A program made the position numbers and the translations under genes. The notes under the pieces were generated by a model. The model did no database searches. It saw only the letters and a program-made list of their open reading frames with translations, and was not told the origin of the DNA. A stretch of DNA of 64,000 nucleotides from Algoriphagus sp. AK58. GTDB lineage: Bacteria > Bacteroidota > Bacteroidia > Cytophagales > Cyclobacteriaceae. Shown one piece after another: positions 7,700 through 16,141 of this stretch (its first letter is position 1; the number at the start of each line of letters is the position of its first letter). The stretch spans positions 1 to 64,000 of the forward strand of contig NZ_QEIG01000002.1 in NCBI RefSeq assembly GCF_014324365.1, in the 5' to 3' direction.

Positions 7700-8890
7700 T
7701 TATCCTTTGGAAAGTTCGGATACAGCCAGCCAAGCCATCAAGCCTGCTCCGATTTCCAATGCATCTTCTTCAATATCAAATGTGGGGGTATGGACTCCCG
7801 ATACAATTCCTCGGGCTTCATTTCGGGTACCCAATCGGTAAAAGCATCCATCAATCTCCTGTGAGTAGAAGGCAAAATCCTCAGCCGCCATCCAAATATC
7901 CAGATCAAGTACATTTTCCTCGCCAAGATATGCTCTTGCTGCCTCCATGGACCTGGCGGTCAATTCAGGCTCATTTTTCAGGAAGGGATACCCTTTTCGG
8001 ATCTCAAATTCCAGTTGACCCCCCATTCCTTCCACAATCCCATGAGCGATTTGAAGCATTTTTTCATGCGCTTTGGATCTCCAAGCTTCGTCAAGCGTAC
8101 GGAATGTTCCTTGAATTTTCACCTCGTTTGGAATCACATTCGTGGCGCCAAGTGCCTCCACACGCCCAAAGGAAAGAACAGAGGGGATTTTGGGATTGGC
8201 TACTCGACTGACGATCTGCTGAAGAGCGACAATCATGTGGGAAGAGATCAATACGGGATCAATGAAAGTCTCTGGCATTGCACCATGACCGCCTTTTCCT
8301 TTCACGGTTATGTAGATTTCATCAGTGCTTGCCATGTAAAGACCAGGACGAAAACCCACTTTTCCGGAAGGAATCATGGGCATTACATGCTGACCGATGA
8401 TTGAGGCAGGACGTGGATTTTCCAAAACTTTATCCTTGATCATCAAAGATGCTCCTCCTGGAACCAACTCCTCTCCCGGCTGAAAAATCAGTTTAATGGA
8501 ACCTTCAAACTGATCCTTGATTTCATTCAGGATTTTGGCAGCACCCAAAAGCGATGCCGTATGAGCATCGTGTCCGCAGGCATGCATGACACCGGGATTT
8601 TGTGATTTGTAGGGGACATCATTGGCCTCCACAATGGGTAGTGCATCCATATCTGCACGAAGGGCAATGACTTTTTTCTCCGGATTCTTTCCCTTAATCA
8701 ATGCAGACCAGCCCGTAGTAGCTTTGGATTCAATTTCGTTGATTCCCATTTGTCGAAGCTTCCCTTCCACAAATGCAGCTGTTTTGAACTCCTTGAATGA
8801 AAGCTCGGGATTGGAGTGAAGATGTCTGCGGTTGGCAATGACTTCTTCTTTGTACTCCTTAGCCAGGGATTTAATTTTGTCCTTGAGCAT
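7700..8890 (-). CDS. M20 family amidohydrolase / N-acyl-amino-acid hydrolase
   Basis: Zn-dependent hydrolase of the M20D group (hippuricase, IAA-amino acid hydrolase and N-acetyl-diaminopimelate deacetylase relatives), releasing an acyl group from an N-acylated amino acid. The catalytic core is intact: RADMDALPI, MHACGHDAHTASLLGAA, FQPGEE and the C-terminal AAEDFAFY, with the dimerisation lid between. I place the start at 8890 (MLKDKIKSL, 396 residues), since the alternative at 8947 adds 19 residues without family character. The true start then overlaps the upstream SPOR gene by about 20 bp, suggesting cotranscription. The exact substrate cannot be read from sequence. Confidence 0.88.
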   Translation of the reverse strand: MLKDKIKSLAKEYKEEVIANRRHLHSNPELSFKEFKTAAFVEGKLRQMGINEIESKATTGWSALIKGKNPEKKVIALRADMDALPIVEANDVPYKSQNPGVMHACGHDAHTASLLGAAKILNEIKDQFEGSIKLIFQPGEELVPGGASLMIKDKVLENPRPASIIGQHVMPMIPSGKVGFRPGLYMASTDEIYITVKGKGGHGAMPETFIDPVLISSHMIVALQQIVSRVANPKIPSVLSFGRVEALGATNVIPNEVKIQGTFRTLDEAWRSKAHEKMLQIAHGIVEGMGGQLEFEIRKGYPFLKNEPELTARSMEAARAYLGEENVLDLDIWMAAEDFAFYSQEIDGCFYRLGTRNEARGIVSGVHTPTFDIEEDALEIGAGLMAWLAVSELSKG

Positions 8891-9413
8891 TTTGATCAGT
8901 TGTAACTGGAGGCACGTATTCTTTTCTTTGGAATCGATCCTGGACAATTCGTGCGGTTGGAAATTGGGTTTTGATTCTTGAAAAGGCCCGCTGAGCCTCT
9001 ATTTTATAGGTGTATTGACCCACTTTGACCAAGTACCTGGGCTGTTGGTACTGCATTTCAGGAGTAATTTCCGGAAAGTATAGAACTAAATCATCACGGG
9101 TTTTGAATGCTTCATTTCGGTCTATTCCAGAATAGACCAACACGGTAAACCCACTAAAAAAAGGCTCCGATTTATTTTTATCGTAAATTCTTTTTTGCAA
9201 TTCATTTAATTGACCATCCACCGCCTGAGAGGATGAAATTGCGTCATCTTCAGAATCCTGGTTGGCATTTCGAAAATCAGGATATTCAGGAAGTGAGCCT
9301 GACAAATCTTCTTGGTAATTAGAAAATGAGGAAGCATCACCTCCGGAAACTCCACCGGAAGTCTTACACCCCCAAATCACTAATGAAATTCCAATTACCA
9401 AGAATCTTTTCAT
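8871..9413 (-). CDS. SPOR-domain lipoprotein
   Basis: A 180-residue protein with a lipoprotein signal (lipobox IWGC at residues 13-16), a low-complexity acidic Ser-rich linker (25-70), and a C-terminal SPOR-like fold from about residue 85: GFTVLVYSGIDRNEAF, LVKVGQYTYKIEAQRAFSRI, ARIVQDRF. SPOR domains bind denuded septal peptidoglycan, so an envelope or division-site role is likely. It lies upstream of and slightly overlaps the M20 hydrolase gene. The family match rests on the strand and helix pattern. Confidence 0.8.
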   Translation of the reverse strand: MKRFLVIGISLVIWGCKTSGGVSGGDASSFSNYQEDLSGSLPEYPDFRNANQDSEDDAISSSQAVDGQLNELQKRIYDKNKSEPFFSGFTVLVYSGIDRNEAFKTRDDLVLYFPEITPEMQYQQPRYLVKVGQYTYKIEAQRAFSRIKTQFPTARIVQDRFQRKEYVPPVTTDQNAQGQN

Positions 9414-9509
9414 ACGGTTATAATTCGATTTTTTACAGTCAGAAGGAATTCAGCAGGAATCATTCTCGTCCAATGCGCATTCAGTAAATCCTGCATGATA
9501 TCTTATAAA

Positions 9510-12500
9510 CTAGTTCTCAATAACCACACAGACTCCGTCTGCGATATCTTGCTCAACACTTTTATACTTGACATCAAGCTTGGTGCTTCCATCCTTGTAT
9601 TGTACAGAAACTTTGTCATTTCTTCCATAGACTTTTTCTGTCTTACGCGGTGCAACAGGCTGAGGGGCTGGTCTGCCTGCAGTAGCAGCCGCGGCGGCAG
9701 CCCTATTTGCGCCAGGATTCAATGTGCTTCCTACCTCTGCTTTTGAGGCTTGAACTTTGGGCTCGGGTGCTCGCTGGGCCTGTGCCTGTTGTACTTGGGA
9801 AGGATCCTGTTTAGGCAAATCGGCACGGGTGAGGAAAGAGATCATGTCTTCATTGAGCTTACCGATAAATCGCTTAAACATTTCAAACGCCTCAAACTTG
9901 TAGATCAAAAGCGGGTCTTTCTGCTCATAAACAGCATTTTGTACGGATTGCTTTAGATCGTCCATGTCACGAAGATGCTCTTTCCAATTTTGGTCAATGA
10001 TGGCAAGGGAAACATTCTTCTCAATTGCACGGATCAACTCATGGCCTTCAGTCTGAATGGTTTTCTCCAAGTTGCAGACAATGCCAATTTGCTTGATTCC
10101 GTCAGTGATAGGCACCATAATGTCTTTCACGGTTCCGCCTCTTTCTTCATATACTCTTTTGAAAACTGGAAGAGCCGTCTGGGCAATCAATGCATTTTTC
10201 TTTTGGTAGGTCTCAAATGCCACAGAATAAAGCTCTTGAACGAGCTTTGCAGCATCCTTTGATTTTAGATCGTTTTCAGAAACAGGATAATCGACACCTA
10301 GGGTGGTGAAGATATTCATTCTGAGATTTTCTTCATCCCCTGTAGATTTACCCATTTCGATGAGACTTTCACAAACATCAAACAGAATGTTGAGAATGTC
10401 CAACTCCAAACGGTCTCCCTTGAGGGCATTTCTTCTTCGCTTATAAACTACCTCCCGTTGAGAGTTCATCACGTCATCATATTCCAAAAGACGCTTTCTG
10501 GTGCCGAAGTTATTTTCCTCCACTTTGCGCTGAGCTCTCTCGATGGATTTGGTGATCATGCTATGTTGGATCACTTCACCTTCTTCTAGACCCATTCTGT
10601 CCATGAGTTTGGCAATTCGGTCAGAGCCGAACAAGCGCATCAAGCTATCCTCCAGGGAAACGAAAAACTGGGAAGACCCTACATCTCCTTGGCGGCCGGA
10701 ACGACCACGAAGCTGACGGTCCACACGGCGGGATTCGTGACGCTCAGTACCAATGATCGCCAAACCGCCGGCTTTTCGAGACTCAGGGGTAAGCTTGATA
10801 TCTGTACCACGGCCAGCCATGTTGGTCGCAATGGTTACTGTTCCTGGCTTACCGGCTTCAGCCACAATTTCGGCTTCCCGCGCATGCTGCTTAGCATTCA
10901 ATACCTGATGAGGTATCTTCTTCAAAGTCAACATTCGGCTAAGAACTTCGGAGATTTCGACCGAAGTGGTACCCACCAGTACAGGTCTTCCTTGGGCTAC
11001 AAGCTCATTTATTTCGTCTGTTACAGCATTAAATTTCTCTCGGACTGTTTTATAGACTTTGTCTTCTCTATCCTGACGGATGATCGGTTTGTTGGTAGGA
11101 ATGACGACTACGTCCAGTTTGTAAATTTCCCAGAATTCGCCTGCTTCAGTCTCAGCTGTACCGGTCATCCCGGCAAGCTTGTGATACATTCGAAAATAAT
11201 TCTGAAGCGTAATTGTAGCGTAGGTCTGGGTTGCGTCTTCGACTTTTACATTTTCCTTGGCTTCGATCGCCTGGTGCAAACCATCAGAATAACGGCGACC
11301 CTCCATGACACGACCCGTCTGCTCGTCAACGATTTTCACTTTTCCGTCCACGATAATGTATTCGGTATCGCGCTCAAACATGCAATACGCCTTGAGCAAT
11401 TGATTGACGGTATGGATACGCTGGGCTTTTACGCTGTAGTCCTTGATGACTTCTTCTTTTCGGATAAGCTTTTCTTTGTCATCAATGGTGGTGTCTTTTT
11501 CCAATTCGGCGATCACAACTCCGATATCCGGGAGAATAAAAAAGGTTGGATCTTCGTTTTTGGCAGTCATTGCCTCAATCCCACGGTCTGTAAGATCTAC
11601 GACATTGCTCTTTTCATCAATGGTAAACAACAGCGGCTCGTCGGCCTCTGGCATATTTCGCTTGTTGTCCTGCAGGTAATAATTCTCTGTTTTTTGAAGA
11701 ATCACGCGGATTCCAGGTTCAGAAAGGTATTTGATCAGAGGCTTATATTTAGGAATTCCTCGGTAAGCTCTGAAAAGTGCCAAACCACCCTCTTTTTCAT
11801 TTCCGTCAGCAATATGTTTTTTGGCGGTAGCCAAAAATCCCTGCACCAACTTCCGCTGCTCCTCCACCAAAGTGGATACACGGGGCTTCATTTGTTCAAA
11901 TTCATGGACATCCCCTCTCGGAACAGGACCGGAAATAATCAACGGAGTACGGGCATCGTCAATCAATACGGAGTCAACCTCATCGACCATGGCAAAATGA
12001 TGCTTGCCCTGTACCAAATCTCCCGCTTCGCGGGCCATATTGTCACGGAGGTAATCAAAGCCAAATTCATTGTTGGTCCCATACACAATGTCACAGGCAT
12101 AAGCCCTCTTTCTTCCAAATGAATTAGGCTGGTATTTGTCAATACAATCGACGGTCAATCCATGAAATTCAAAGAGAGGAGCATTCCACTCGGAGTCACG
12201 CTTGGCCAGGTAATCGTTGACAGTGACCAGATGAACTCCTCTTCCAGAAAGCGCATTGAGGAAAGCCGGCAGGGTTGAAACTAGCGTTTTACCTTCACCC
12301 GTCGCCATTTCAGCGATTTTTCCTTTGTGAAGAACCATACCACCAATGAGCTGCACGTCATAATGGACCATATCCCATACAACCTCATTTCCTGCTGCAA
12401 TCCACTTATTATGCCAAATAGCTTTTTCGCCCTGTATTTCCACGTTAGGCTTGGATGCTGCCAACTCGCGGTCACGCATGGTAGCGGTCACTTCCAATTT

Positions 12501-12890
12501 TCCATTTTCCTTGAATCTGCGGGCCGTCTCTTTTACAATCGCAAAAGCATTGGTCATCACCTCATCCAGCACTTTTTCCAATTCCGTATCCCGCTCTTTT
12601 TCGAGCTTGTCTATTTCATTGAAAAGCTGGTCTTTCTGATGAATTGCCTCGGAAGGAAGCGTATCGATCTGATTTTTCAAGTCCACGATCTTTCCATCGA
12701 TGGTTTTGAGTCGATCGTTGATTTTAAAACGCAGTTCCTGGGTTTTTTCCCTTAGCTGATCATCACTGAGCGACTTTAATCCTGAAAAAATCTGATTGAT
12801 CTCCGTGACTTTAGGGAGGAGTTCTTTGATATCTCGATCGGATTTGGTGCCGAAGATTTTGGCCAATCCTTTTGCAATAAAATCTAGCAT
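9510..12890 (-). CDS. secA: Preprotein translocase ATPase SecA
   Basis: Motor ATPase that drives unfolded preproteins through SecYEG. 1126 residues, longer than the roughly 900 of E. coli because of the insertions usual in Bacteroidetes. Walker A lies at 194-203 (MATGEGKTLVS), the DEAD-type box DEVD at 303-306 and RTPLIISGP after it. The preprotein cross-linking region, GTTSVEISEVL, TNMAGRGTDIKL and RQLRGRSGRQGDVGSSQFFVS (helicase motifs V and VI) follow. An Ala/Pro/Gln-rich linker (about 1030-1080) leads to the tail, which lacks the C-x-C-x8-CH zinc motif and so probably does not bind SecB that way. Confidence 0.98.
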   Translation of the reverse strand: MLDFIAKGLAKIFGTKSDRDIKELLPKVTEINQIFSGLKSLSDDQLREKTQELRFKINDRLKTIDGKIVDLKNQIDTLPSEAIHQKDQLFNEIDKLEKERDTELEKVLDEVMTNAFAIVKETARRFKENGKLEVTATMRDRELAASKPNVEIQGEKAIWHNKWIAAGNEVVWDMVHYDVQLIGGMVLHKGKIAEMATGEGKTLVSTLPAFLNALSGRGVHLVTVNDYLAKRDSEWNAPLFEFHGLTVDCIDKYQPNSFGRKRAYACDIVYGTNNEFGFDYLRDNMAREAGDLVQGKHHFAMVDEVDSVLIDDARTPLIISGPVPRGDVHEFEQMKPRVSTLVEEQRKLVQGFLATAKKHIADGNEKEGGLALFRAYRGIPKYKPLIKYLSEPGIRVILQKTENYYLQDNKRNMPEADEPLLFTIDEKSNVVDLTDRGIEAMTAKNEDPTFFILPDIGVVIAELEKDTTIDDKEKLIRKEEVIKDYSVKAQRIHTVNQLLKAYCMFERDTEYIIVDGKVKIVDEQTGRVMEGRRYSDGLHQAIEAKENVKVEDATQTYATITLQNYFRMYHKLAGMTGTAETEAGEFWEIYKLDVVVIPTNKPIIRQDREDKVYKTVREKFNAVTDEINELVAQGRPVLVGTTSVEISEVLSRMLTLKKIPHQVLNAKQHAREAEIVAEAGKPGTVTIATNMAGRGTDIKLTPESRKAGGLAIIGTERHESRRVDRQLRGRSGRQGDVGSSQFFVSLEDSLMRLFGSDRIAKLMDRMGLEEGEVIQHSMITKSIERAQRKVEENNFGTRKRLLEYDDVMNSQREVVYKRRRNALKGDRLELDILNILFDVCESLIEMGKSTGDEENLRMNIFTTLGVDYPVSENDLKSKDAAKLVQELYSVAFETYQKKNALIAQTALPVFKRVYEERGGTVKDIMVPITDGIKQIGIVCNLEKTIQTEGHELIRAIEKNVSLAIIDQNWKEHLRDMDDLKQSVQNAVYEQKDPLLIYKFEAFEMFKRFIGKLNEDMISFLTRADLPKQDPSQVQQAQAQRAPEPKVQASKAEVGSTLNPGANRAAAAAATAGRPAPQPVAPRKTEKVYGRNDKVSVQYKDGSTKLDVKYKSVEQDIADGVCVVIEN

Positions 12891-12989
12891 GGTATTGTGT
12901 TGATTCCCTTTTTGGGGCCTTAAAAATAAGCCCTTTTTATTAGAATTGATAATTAGGCTTCTACAGCGAATGCCTGTTTGTTTAATGGT

Positions 12990-13763
12990 TTAAATATTGA
13001 TTTTTCCGCTGAAAACCTGTTCAGCCGGTCCTATCAGCCATATGTCATGAAATCCGCCTGAGGTATCATTTTGAAATTTAACGGACAATTTTCCTCCTAG
13101 CGTATTGATTTTTACCAAGTTTTGGTTTTTCTGTGCTCCATAGACAATCGCCGCCGCGGTCACTCCGGTACCGCATGAAAGCGTTTCATTTTCTACTCCT
13201 CGTTCATACGTGCGCACAAACACTTCATTTTCATTGATTCCCTCTACGAAGTTGACATTCGTTCCGGAAGGGGCGTAGCAGGCATCATACCGGATGGATT
13301 TACCCTGATCAAAAACAGGATAATCCCTCACGTGGTCAACAAACCGTATGTGATGAGGCGAACCGGTATTCACAAAGTAATCGCCCATACTTTGGGTTAT
13401 TCCTGCCACATTTCCCATCAGCAACTCCACCTGATCACCTACTATCAGTGCTTCATGAGGGCCGTCAATTGCCAAGAAATGGGTTTTTTCTTTGATAATC
13501 CCTAAAAATGCAGAAAAAGCGACTGCGCAGCGTGCGCCGTTTCCGCACATACTTTGGGATCCGTCCGCATTGAAATAGATCATTTCGAAATCATAATTCG
13601 AATGGTTTCTGATCAGAATCAGACCATCTGCTCCAATTCCGAATTTGCGGTCGCAAAGGTTTTGTACCAAGGACAAATTCTTTTCGTCAAATCGCTGATC
13701 ACGATCATCGACCATCACAAAGTCATTTCCGGTTCCTTGGTATTTATAAAATGAAAGTTCCAT
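12990..13763 (-). CDS. dapF: Diaminopimelate epimerase
   Basis: PLP-independent racemisation of LL- to meso-diaminopimelate, for lysine and peptidoglycan synthesis. 257 residues. Both catalytic cysteines are in place: Cys73 in MCGNGARC and Cys197 in LSCGTGVTAAA. N-terminal YQGTGNDFVMVDD and GADGLILI, and ERGVENETLSCG are the expected substrate-binding blocks. It stands alone upstream of secA on the same strand, with about 100 bp between them. Confidence 0.97.
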   Translation of the reverse strand: MELSFYKYQGTGNDFVMVDDRDQRFDEKNLSLVQNLCDRKFGIGADGLILIRNHSNYDFEMIYFNADGSQSMCGNGARCAVAFSAFLGIIKEKTHFLAIDGPHEALIVGDQVELLMGNVAGITQSMGDYFVNTGSPHHIRFVDHVRDYPVFDQGKSIRYDACYAPSGTNVNFVEGINENEVFVRTYERGVENETLSCGTGVTAAAIVYGAQKNQNLVKINTLGGKLSVKFQNDTSGGFHDIWLIGPAEQVFSGKINI

Positions 13764-13951
13764 TTGATTTTAGATATCGGAGCAAAGACAAAAACTTATC
13801 CATAACCCCAAAGGCACACAAACTTAACCAACTTGTCAGAAAATCAGACTTATTGTCCGTCTGTCCATTCCAAATTCGTCAGAATATCTCTAGTTTTCGC
13901 AACCATCTCTTCCATGAGTTGGTTTTAAACTAGCATCTAACTCCACAGACT

Positions 13952-14707
13952 ATGAAAAATAAAAACACAGACCTAAGCCGGAGAGCATTTGTAGCAAACA
14001 CAGCGAAAGCTGGACTGGCTGTTGGATTGATTGGCTCATCAATTTCTGATTTGCTGGCAAAAGGGGTGGAGATTCCAGAAAATTTTCCGTTTTCCACCGG
14101 ATTTTCCCAAAATCCACTTTCCTATGCCTACACGGCACTCGAGCCACATATCGATGCTCGCACGATGGAAATTCACTACACCAAACATGCAGCCGCCTAT
14201 GCCAGCAATTTGAAAGATGCCGCCAAAGAAGAGGGAGTAGACACCTCCAAGCCTTTGGAAAATGTGCTGGGATCGATATCTAAGTATTCGATGAAAATGC
14301 GAAACAACGGTGGAGGGCATTACAACCACGAGCTATTCTGGAGCATCATGGCCCCTAATGCGGGAGGCAAGCCAGAAGGAAAATTGATGGAAGCGATCAC
14401 CACTTCTTTTGGATCTTATGAAGCATTTGTGACCCAGTTTGAAAATGCGGCCAAATCCCGATTTGGGTCGGGTTGGGCGTGGTTGAGTGTGACTGCGGAA
14501 AAAAAACTCATCGTGTCATCCACGCCCAATCAGGATAATCCTTTAATGGACGTTGCGGAAGTAAAGGGGACTCCAGTATTAGGCCTGGATGTGTGGGAGC
14601 ATGCCTATTATTTACATTACCAAAACCGCAGACCGGATTACGTGAGTGCTTTCTGGAATGTCATCAACTGGAAAGCTGTCGCTGAGCGATATCAAGCAGC
14701 TATCTAA
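13952..14707 (+). CDS. Fe/Mn superoxide dismutase with Tat signal
   Basis: Dismutates superoxide. The catalytic domain has all four metal ligands: His75 (MEIHYTKH), His126 (HYNHELFW), Asp213 and His217 ([12 protein letters not shown]). Residues 7-35 form a twin-arginine signal ([19 protein letters not shown]), so the folded, metal-loaded enzyme is predicted to be exported to the periplasm. A spacer of about 25 residues links signal and domain. Metal preference (Fe or Mn) cannot be fixed from what I see. It is a plus-strand gene among minus-strand neighbours and is closed by its own terminator. Confidence 0.93.
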   Translation: MKNKNTDLSRRAFVANTAKAGLAVGLIGSSISDLLAKGVEIPENFPFSTGFSQNPLSYAYTALEPHIDARTMEIHYTKHAAAYASNLKDAAKEEGVDTSKPLENVLGSISKYSMKMRNNGGGHYNHELFWSIMAPNAGGKPEGKLMEAITTSFGSYEAFVTQFENAAKSRFGSGWAWLSVTAEKKLIVSSTPNQDNPLMDVAEVKGTPVLGLDVWEHAYYLHYQNRRPDYVSAFWNVINWKAVAERYQAAI

Positions 14708-14721
14708 ACAATTGAAATTTA

Positions 14722-14745
14722 AGGCCGGAAAATCCGGTCTTTTTC
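14722..14745 (+). terminator. Rho-independent terminator after superoxide dismutase
   Basis: Stem AGGCCGGA / TCCGGTCT (one G-U pair) with a 3-nt A loop, followed by a T-rich tail. It starts 15 bp after the SOD stop. Confidence 0.75.
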
Positions 14746-14778
14746 TTTTATTTCAAGCCTGAATCAAGATTCAATACC

Positions 14779-15246
14779 ATGCAAGATCCAAAGTCCCTCA
14801 CTTCAGTAGCCCTTTTTCACCAAACCTTCAAACACCCTGTACTTCCGGAACCTACCATCCCTTCTGAGACTCGCTGTAACCTTAGGGTATCGCTTTTATC
14901 TGAGGAATTGAAAGAACTTGAAGAAGCAATCGAGAACAAAGACATCGTAGAAATCGCCGATGCGCTATGTGATCTGCAATATGTATTATCAGGAGCAATT
15001 CTGGAATTTGGCTTAGGAGAGAAGTTTAAAGCCTTATTTGATGAAGTGCAGCGCTCCAATATGAGCAAGGCCTGCAAAACCGAAGAGGAGGCCAAAGCCA
15101 CTGTAAAACACTACGAAGACAAAGGAACTCCCTGCTTTTATGAAAAAGAGGGCGACTTATACCTAGTATTCCGAGAAGGAGATCACAAGACGCTGAAATC
15201 CGTCAATTATTCTCCGGCGGATTTGAAAAGCATTATTGAAAAGTAG
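14779..15246 (+). CDS. MazG-like nucleoside triphosphate pyrophosphohydrolase family protein
   Basis: A 155-residue all-alpha protein. The MazG/PRA-PH metal-binding pattern is visible: LLSEELKELEEAIENKD (E-E-x-x-E) at about 39-55 and EIADALCDLQYVL (E-x2-D-x3-D) at about 58-70. After the domain, residues 105-150 contain short strands (CFYEKEGDLYLVFREGDHKTL) seen in the Bacteroidetes members. Probable activity is hydrolysis of a (d)NTP to the NMP and pyrophosphate; the substrate is unknown. It stands alone, with a strong terminator behind it. Confidence 0.8.
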   Translation: MQDPKSLTSVALFHQTFKHPVLPEPTIPSETRCNLRVSLLSEELKELEEAIENKDIVEIADALCDLQYVLSGAILEFGLGEKFKALFDEVQRSNMSKACKTEEEAKATVKHYEDKGTPCFYEKEGDLYLVFREGDHKTLKSVNYSPADLKSIIEK

Positions 15247-15267
15247 ATTTTCAAACCTGATTGAAAC

Positions 15268-15297
15268 AACCGGTTTAGGCGACTAGACCGGTTTTTT
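15268..15297 (+). terminator. Rho-independent terminator after the MazG-like gene
   Basis: Stem AACCGGT / ACCGGTT with a 12-nt loop followed by TTTTTT, 22 bp downstream of the stop codon. Confidence 0.8.
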
Positions 15298-15410
15298 TGT
15301 GGAAAAAGCCGATCAAACTGCAAGATTAAAATTCACCATGAGTTGATACATCTTTTCCCAAAGAGGACCTAAAATACAAAAAGCCCCTCATTTCTGAAGG
15401 GTTTTGGATT

Positions 15411-15495
15411 TACCTGCCAAAGGCAGGCCAGGAGCGGGAATCGAACCTGCCTACAGCAGGCAGGCCCGCACAGACGATATGGCCACAAGATTTTA
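15411..15495 (-). pseudogene. Displaced tRNA-Leu 3' half (remnant)
   Basis: Matches the intact tRNA-Leu from the anticodon loop (GCCACAAGATTTTA on the plus strand) through the variable arm and T arm to the 3' end, then stops matching exactly at the loop. It carries two substitutions in the variable arm and two small palindromic insertions, one in the acceptor end (CCTGCCAAAGGCAGG) and one in the T arm (CCTGCCTACAGCAGGCAGG), so it cannot fold as a tRNA. Confidence 0.8.
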
Positions 15496-15729
15496 TATCA
15501 GTAAATTCCTTAAAAACCTATTGCCAGAAGTTGTTTTTAGTCTCTTTTCCTCAGCCCTTGCCTCTTCCCTAGTTAGCTTTTCAACACAATAAATTAATTC
15601 GAATGGAGAATAGGGCTTAGTCGTTTTTTCATAGCCTGAATTATGCCTATGTAGCCTTTCTTCTACATCTTGAGTAATCCCCACCTAGATGTAGTTTTTA
15701 ATTTTACTCTTGATGGCATAAACAAACAT
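15493..15729 (-). pseudogene. GIY-YIG endonuclease, inactivated by an in-frame TAG
   Basis: From the ATG at 15729 the frame reads MFVYAIKSKIKNYI, then TAG, then VGITQDVEERLHRHNSGY and on to RFLRNLLI, 78 codons in all. This is the complete small GIY-YIG (URI-type) domain: VYA is the GIY element, the tyrosine of the YIG element is the stop codon (a one-base change from TAC or TAT), Arg in EERLHRHN and the Glu of the EARAEEKRL helix are kept. The frame stays open on both sides, so decay is recent. Its own TAA stop overlaps the tRNA anticodon-loop sequence at the junction. A shorter product from the GTG at 15684 would lack half of the motif. Confidence 0.8.
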
Positions 15730-15742
15730 GGTTAAAAATACA

Positions 15743-15768
15743 AAAAGCCCCTCATTTCTGAAGGGCTT
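15743..15768 (-). terminator. Terminator of tRNA-Leu
   Basis: Stem AAGCCC / GGGCTT with a U-run on the minus strand, directly after the tRNA 3' end. A near-identical copy, with the right arm decayed to GGGTTTT, lies at 15380-15405 beside the displaced tRNA half. Confidence 0.7.
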
Positions 15769-15771
15769 CTG

Positions 15772-15856
15772 TACCAGGAGCGGGAATCGAACCCGCACGG
15801 CCGATATGGCCACAAGATTTTAAGTCTTGCGTGTCTACCTATTCCACCATCCCGGC
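15772..15856 (-). tRNA. tRNA-Leu (anticodon TAA)
   Basis: 85-nt class II tRNA. Acceptor GCCGGGA pairs with TCCTGGT, discriminator A; D arm GGTGGAATAGGTAGACAC; anticodon stem CAAGA/TCTTG around loop CTTAAAA (anticodon TAA); long variable arm TGGCCATATCGGCCG; T arm GCGGG-TTCGAAT-CCCGC. CCA is not encoded. It reads codon UUA (and UUG by wobble). It lies downstream of tRNA-Gly on the same strand. Confidence 0.95.
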
Positions 15857-15913
15857 TTGCTCTACCGTTCCGTAGAGATTTCAAGACTTTAATTTACGAT
15901 GTCCTGAAATGAA

Positions 15914-15936
15914 AAAGCCCTTTTTCAAGGGCTTTT
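15914..15936 (-). terminator. Terminator between tRNA-Gly and tRNA-Leu
   Basis: Stem AAGCCC(TT) / (AA)GGGCTT with a U-run on the minus strand, a few bases after the tRNA-Gly 3' end. It implies that tRNA-Leu has its own promoter or depends on read-through. Confidence 0.65.
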
Positions 15937-15939
15937 TTG

Positions 15940-16012
<73 letters not shown>

Positions 16013-16054
16013 ATTAAAACTTGCTTTGACCGTTGTCGAAGCGAATTGTGGATG

Positions 16055-16084
16055 CAAAGGTAAGGCCGTAAAATATTTTTGCAA
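16055..16084 (-). promoter_or_regulatory. Bacteroidetes-type promoter of tRNA-Gly
   Basis: On the minus strand TTG (16084-16082) is followed after 19 nt by TACCTTTG (16062-16055), a full match to the -7 consensus TAnnTTTG with the usual spacing to a -33 TTG. The predicted start, near 16049, leaves a leader of about 37 nt before the tRNA. Confidence 0.6.
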
Positions 16085-16141
16085 GACGAATGGCAAGAAT
16101 TTTTTCGAGCTTCAACTTATTTTTTTCTTTCTTCCTGATTT

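Larger units (their letters stand above)
15371..15822 (-). mobile_element. tRNA-Leu-targeting GIY-YIG cassette flanked by duplicated tRNA 3' halves
   Basis: Two direct copies of the same block, 15371-15495 and 15734-15822, each contain a terminator hairpin plus the 3' half of tRNA-Leu(TAA) from the anticodon loop outward. A small GIY-YIG nuclease frame (now broken) fills the 238 bp between them. The upstream copy is joined to an intact 5' half and forms the working tRNA; the distal copy ends abruptly in the anticodon loop and is decayed. This is the layout of an element that inserts in a tRNA anticodon loop and carries a replacement 3' half. No integrase is present, so mobility by the GIY-YIG protein is inference; a simple tandem duplication is the alternative. 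Confidence 0.6.

Noticed and set aside
10689..12122. 477-codon open frame on the plus strand opposite secA
   Set aside because: It lies completely antisense to the strongly conserved secA and has no family motif or plausible start context. It is a by-product of secA codon usage.
15411..15495. Second functional tRNA
   Set aside because: Only the 3' half is present, broken in the anticodon loop and carrying two insertions in the acceptor and T arms; it cannot fold.
15404..15592. Plus-strand frame across the tRNA remnant (starts MDLPAKGRPGAGIEPAYS)
   Set aside because: It is a translation of the reverse complement of the displaced tRNA half and GIY-YIG frame. Such frames over tRNA T arms (GIEPAYS) are common false predictions.
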